Below the pieces are notes generated by a model that was not told where the DNA came from, did no database searches, and saw only the letters and a list, made by a program, of their open reading frames with translations. From Candidatus Moraniibacteriota bacterium (GTDB lineage: Bacteria; Patescibacteriota; Minisyncoccia; Moranbacterales; GCA-2747515): 23,068 nucleotides of DNA. Made by a program: the position numbers and the translations under genes. Of this stretch, positions 21,175 to 23,068 are shown piece by piece (the stretch's first letter is position 1; every line of letters begins with the position of its first letter). The stretch spans positions 1 to 23,068 of the forward strand of contig JAUVJK010000007.1 in assembly GCA_030592425.1 (NCBI GenBank). Reading direction: 5' to 3'.

Positions 21175-21603
21175 TTAACAGCCTTTGGAACGGACATAGC
21201 CTTTTTTGATGGCATCTTCGTCAGATGTAAAACAGCGAAGATTCTCTGGCTTTACGCGCTTAGCAAAAGAGCATGTTGGCGGGTAATATTTATTGGAGTT
21301 CTTTGAGCCAACATACATGCATGACTGGTCACTATTTAGCACAGGTTTGTTTTCTGTACTTATTTTGCTATTGTCCTGTGTTACACCAGCTATCGCTCCC
21401 CCACTATCACTCGTTGTTTCGATGACAATTTGGGGCGGCGCTTCAGCGCGTGTGATCACAAGTGGCTTTTGTTGCCATTGTTGACCATGCAATGATCCGA
21501 GAAAGAAGGAAAGCGCTCCGATGACAAGAAAACCTACCATCGTGACAATACGAAGCTCATGCTCCTCCCAGAAAACCCTTGTTTTGCGCCACAATCTTTT
21601 CAT
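21175..21603 (-). CDS. Membrane-anchored protein with an Ada-type cysteine domain
   Basis: A 142-aa protein. Residues 1-18 are basic and residues 19-39 form one membrane segment (IVTMVGFLVIGALSFFLG), so the rest should lie outside the cell. A Ser/Thr-rich linker (55-92) leads to a C-terminal domain reading YVGSKNSNKYYPPTCSFAKR (97-116), then PENLRCFTSDEDAIKKGY and a final GC. This is the pattern of the metal-binding domain of Ada (YVgSk.s.kYH.p.C..a..I...N...F.s.eeA...GY.pC..C). Cysteines C95, C111, C124 and C142 could bind zinc or pair as disulfides. Proteins of this build are frequent in Patescibacteria and often sit on nucleases or surface proteins; here the domain is alone. Function unknown. 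Confidence 0.8.
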   Translation of the reverse strand: MKRLWRKTRVFWEEHELRIVTMVGFLVIGALSFFLGSLHGQQWQQKPLVITRAEAPPQIVIETTSDSGGAIAGVTQDNSKISTENKPVLNSDQSCMYVGSKNSNKYYPPTCSFAKRVKPENLRCFTSDEDAIKKGYVRSKGC

Positions 21604-21630
21604 TGACAGTACGTGAGAATATGTTACAAT
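21603..21630 (+). promoter_or_regulatory. Strong promoter of rpmA
   Basis: A perfect TTGACA (21603-21608), 16 bases, then TACAAT (21625-21630) preceded by TGT, an extended -10. The predicted transcript start is near 21637, giving a leader of about 60 nt. The -35 box overlaps the start codon of the divergent Ada-like gene. Confidence 0.8.
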
Positions 21631-21696
21631 TGCCTTTAGTTATAAGTATACGGCAAATTTCATATTATTGCTATTTAATCACTTTTATACACTGTT

Positions 21697-22089
21697 ATGG
21701 CACATAGAAAGGCTGGTGGATCGACTCAACTGGGTCGCGATTCCATTTCAAAAAGACTTGGCGTAAAAATTTATGGTTCTCAGAAAGTATCTGCTGGCAA
21801 CATTATTGTGCGTCAGCGTGGTACAAAGATCCATCCTGGTGAAAATGTAAAACGCGCAGAAGACGACACTCTTCTCGCACTAACTGACGGGATCGTTCAA
21901 TTTACTGACAAAAGAACACGTGCATTCACAGGAAAGATACAAACACGAAAATATGTGAGTGTTGTCACGGAAGTACCACTGAAGGATTTGTTAAAATTTC
22001 TATGTATAAAAAAATCGACAGGGATTGTCGGTTTTTTGTATGCACTGAATTCTATAGAAATTAGTTGTATCTATATTTCCAGATCATAG
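21697..22089 (+). CDS. rpmA: Ribosomal protein L27 with an unusual C-terminal extension
   Basis: The N-terminal ~90 residues are a clear L27, a component of the large ribosomal subunit near the peptidyl transferase centre. They include MAHRKAGGSTQLGRDS, KRLGVKIYG, IIVRQRGTKIHPGENV, DDTLLALTDGIVQF and TRKYVSVV. Bacterial L27 normally ends at this point (about 85-95 aa). Here the frame continues for another 38 residues (to 130 aa), which resemble no L27 tail. The extension covers an apparent Rho-independent terminator. The +1 frame meets TGA at 21980 and TAA at 21992, so a single-base indel, real or from sequencing, could explain it. There is no N-terminal cleavage extension as in Firmicutes. 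The usual partner rplU is not adjacent. Confidence 0.9.
   Translation: MAHRKAGGSTQLGRDSISKRLGVKIYGSQKVSAGNIIVRQRGTKIHPGENVKRAEDDTLLALTDGIVQFTDKRTRAFTGKIQTRKYVSVVTEVPLKDLLKFLCIKKSTGIVGFLYALNSIEISCIYISRS
22008..22037 (+). terminator. Rho-independent terminator lying inside the rpmA reading frame
   Basis: CGACA-GGGAT-TGTCG (22016-22030) is flanked by A7 before and GTTTTTT after, giving a long A/U-extended stem and a U-tract. It falls at codons ~104-114 of the extended rpmA frame. Confidence 0.75.
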
Positions 22090-22160
22090 CCATTGAGACT
22101 ATCACATATACCATCATTTACTGTATTCCTGTAAGAAGGAGAACAAATACTTTGAGGAGG

Positions 22161-22181
22161 GGGGAAACGTAGTGTTTCCCC
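22161..22181. repeat. GC-rich hairpin between rpmA and the 78-aa gene
   Basis: GGGGAAAC, five bases, GTTTCCCC: a perfect 8-bp inverted repeat. It lacks a T-run on either side, so it may end or protect transcripts but is not a standard terminator. Confidence 0.6.
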
Positions 22182-22207
22182 GTATGTAGCAATGTTGTGA
22201 TTTACTT

Positions 22208-22444
22208 TTAGAGCAGATTCGCTTCGCGAATCTGCTTTACGACATTTTTCATTGCTATTATTGCCATTTTTTCTGAATCATGTATTTGCTGCGATGAGAG
22301 CAATGTGGTGTGGAAATGGTCATTGTGGTACAAGTTGATTGCGCCAGCACATTTTCCAGTGGCTTCACACTGATCATATGACTCACAACGGATATCATTA
22401 TCGGGATTTTGAATTGTAAATGCAGTATAGAGTGATATAGACAT
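22208..22444 (-). CDS. Small hypothetical protein with Cys and His clusters (78 aa)
   Basis: I do not recognise the family. The protein starts MSISLYTAFTIQNPDN and has C20, C26 and C32 with even spacing (CESYDQCEATGKC), followed by YHNDHFHTT (H40, H43, H45). This could bind a metal. A C-terminal helix (HDSEKMAIIAMKNVVKQIRE) completes it. There is no signal peptide or membrane span. The last codons and stop lie in an 11-bp perfect hairpin. It is 105 nt downstream of pyrG on the same strand; whether it shares the pyrG transcript is not clear. Confidence 0.55.
   Translation of the reverse strand: MSISLYTAFTIQNPDNDIRCESYDQCEATGKCAGAINLYHNDHFHTTLLSSQQIHDSEKMAIIAMKNVVKQIREANLL
22212..22236. repeat. 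11-bp perfect inverted repeat at the 3' end of the 78-aa gene
   Basis: AGCAGATTCGC, three bases, GCGAATCTGCT. In the coding direction it encodes the final residues (KQIREANLL), ending 2 bases before the stop codon. A 3'-terminal hairpin such as this may stabilise the mRNA or act as a weak terminator. Confidence 0.7.
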
Positions 22445-22549
22445 GGTATACCTCGCATTAGAGTGATTGGCTATGGGTGTGGATTCCTCAGAGTATTCGT
22501 TTTTAAAAGGACGGATTCATCGTCTAACGGTGTCAGAAGAAACTGAGTT

Positions 22550-23068
22550 CTATATTCTCTTCTTTGCAGTTTTCACAAATGCGCGGAAGAGCGGATGTGG
22601 TTTTAGTGGCGCGGATTGGAATTCTGGGTGGAATTGTGTGGCGAGATAGAATGGATGAACGTTCTTTGGGAGTTCCATGATCTCCATGAGTTTGCCATTT
22701 GGTGATTTACCAGAAAAGACAAGTCCTGCATCCTCTAGTTGTTCTACATACTGCGGATTGACTTCGTAGCGGTGTCTATGTCTCTCAGAAACCTTCTGTT
22801 GGCCGTAGGCGCGTCGAGCGATTGTTTTTGGTGATAATACTGTCGGATAACTGCCGAGGCGCATAGAACCGCCATAATCCTTATTTGCAATCTTCTTTCT
22901 TTGCTCAGGCATGATGTCGATGATCTTGTGTGTTGCATCTTCTTTCATTTCAACAGTGTGCGCATCTTTGAGGCTGACAACATTGCGTGCATATTCGACG
23001 ACGGCAATCTGCATGCCATAGCAAAGACCAAAGTACGGAATTTTCTGTTCGCGACAATATTGTGCTAC
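22550..23068 (-). CDS. pyrG: CTP synthase, C-terminal glutaminase part (partial)
   Basis: Makes CTP from UTP using ATP and glutamine ammonia. Only the C-terminal ~172 residues are in the window; the gene begins beyond the right edge. The class I glutamine amidotransferase domain shows the nucleophile elbow PYFGLCYGMQIAVVEYARN, where the catalytic Cys is followed by Tyr instead of the usual Leu. MRLGSYP, the segment ERHRHRYEVNP and the closing QFHPEFQSAPLKPHPLFRAF supply the catalytic His and Glu. All are typical of CTP synthase rather than other amidotransferases. It ends with TAG. pyrH lies about 1.4 kb downstream on the same strand, so two successive steps of pyrimidine nucleotide supply are close together. 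Confidence 0.95.
   Translation of the reverse strand, partial: VAQYCREQKIPYFGLCYGMQIAVVEYARNVVSLKDAHTVEMKEDATHKIIDIMPEQRKKIANKDYGGSMRLGSYPTVLSPKTIARRAYGQQKVSERHRHRYEVNPQYVEQLEDAGLVFSGKSPNGKLMEIMELPKNVHPFYLATQFHPEFQSAPLKPHPLFRAFVKTAKKRI

Noticed and set aside
21135..21215. Upstream extension of pyrH
   Set aside because: It would overlap the end of the Ada-like gene, and UMP kinases start just before the INLGGSL strand, at ATG 21134.
22507..22580. tRNA-like stretch (GATTCATCGTCTAACGGT resembles a D-arm)
   Set aside because: No acceptor stem, anticodon stem or GTTCnAnnC T-loop can be built around it, and its 3' part enters pyrG.
1..23068. CRISPR arrays, insertion sequences, integrases, rRNA or phage genes
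   Set aside because: I searched by eye for regular direct repeats with spacers, transposase motifs and conserved rRNA and tRNA segments and found none.

Overview
The window reads as about 23 kb of chromosome from a small-genome bacterium, most likely a member of the Patescibacteria (Candidate Phyla Radiation). The reasons are the compact, roughly 40% GC gene packing, the many short lineage-specific proteins among conserved housekeeping genes, an archaeal-like UMP kinase, a degenerate PriA, an exported Ada-like cysteine domain, and conserved genes separated from their usual partners (groES without groEL, rpmA without rplU). The exact phylum cannot be fixed from this sequence. Of 27 stop codons assigned here, 18 are TAA, 8 TAG and only one TGA. 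That bias is unusual and recalls the UGA-recoding relatives (Gracilibacteria, Absconditabacteria), although the long genes here read cleanly in the standard code.

Layout. Positions 1-2381 (+) hold an envelope cluster: the C-terminus of an LCP-type protein, a family 2 glycosyltransferase and a CtpA-type S41 protease. Positions 2413-2803 hold a solitary groES with a CIRCE operator, a strong promoter and a terminator. Positions 2834-5271 (-) carry peptide deformylase, Met-tRNA formyltransferase and a membrane-anchored tandem rhodanese-like protein. Positions 5293-8509 (-) carry a helicase-degenerate PriA and a cation/proton antiporter. Positions 8590-11777 (+) carry a 68-aa protein, a LigT-like protein, a WecG/TagA glycosyltransferase, a 56-aa coiled-coil protein and a 435-aa protein with a possible JAMM-like metal motif. 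Positions 11798-15309 (+) carry a 75-aa protein that may be leaderless, followed by gltX, a CYTH protein and lysA. Positions 15501-16721 (-) carry a coiled-coil protein and a PurN-like formyltransferase.

Positions 16722-18264 are an AT-rich stretch without a convincing intact gene. It contains palindromes, a possible decayed or recoded reading frame, a perfect DnaA-box match and three 11-bp-phased TAGTGATA repeats directly in front of lexA. lexA is followed by a RecB/Cas4-like Fe-S nuclease. After a possible structured RNA come, on the minus strand, an exported Ada-like protein and pyrH, then divergent rpmA, whose reading frame runs through its own terminator. A 78-aa protein and the 3' part of pyrG close the window.

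How the genes fit together: def and fmt handle N-terminal formyl-methionine; gltX and rpmA serve translation; pyrH and pyrG serve pyrimidine nucleotide supply; the two glycosyltransferases, the LCP protein and CtpA serve the cell envelope; lexA, the nuclease and priA belong to DNA damage and replication restart. Promoters visible here often carry an extended -10 (TGnTAnnnT), and clear Shine-Dalgarno sequences are few.
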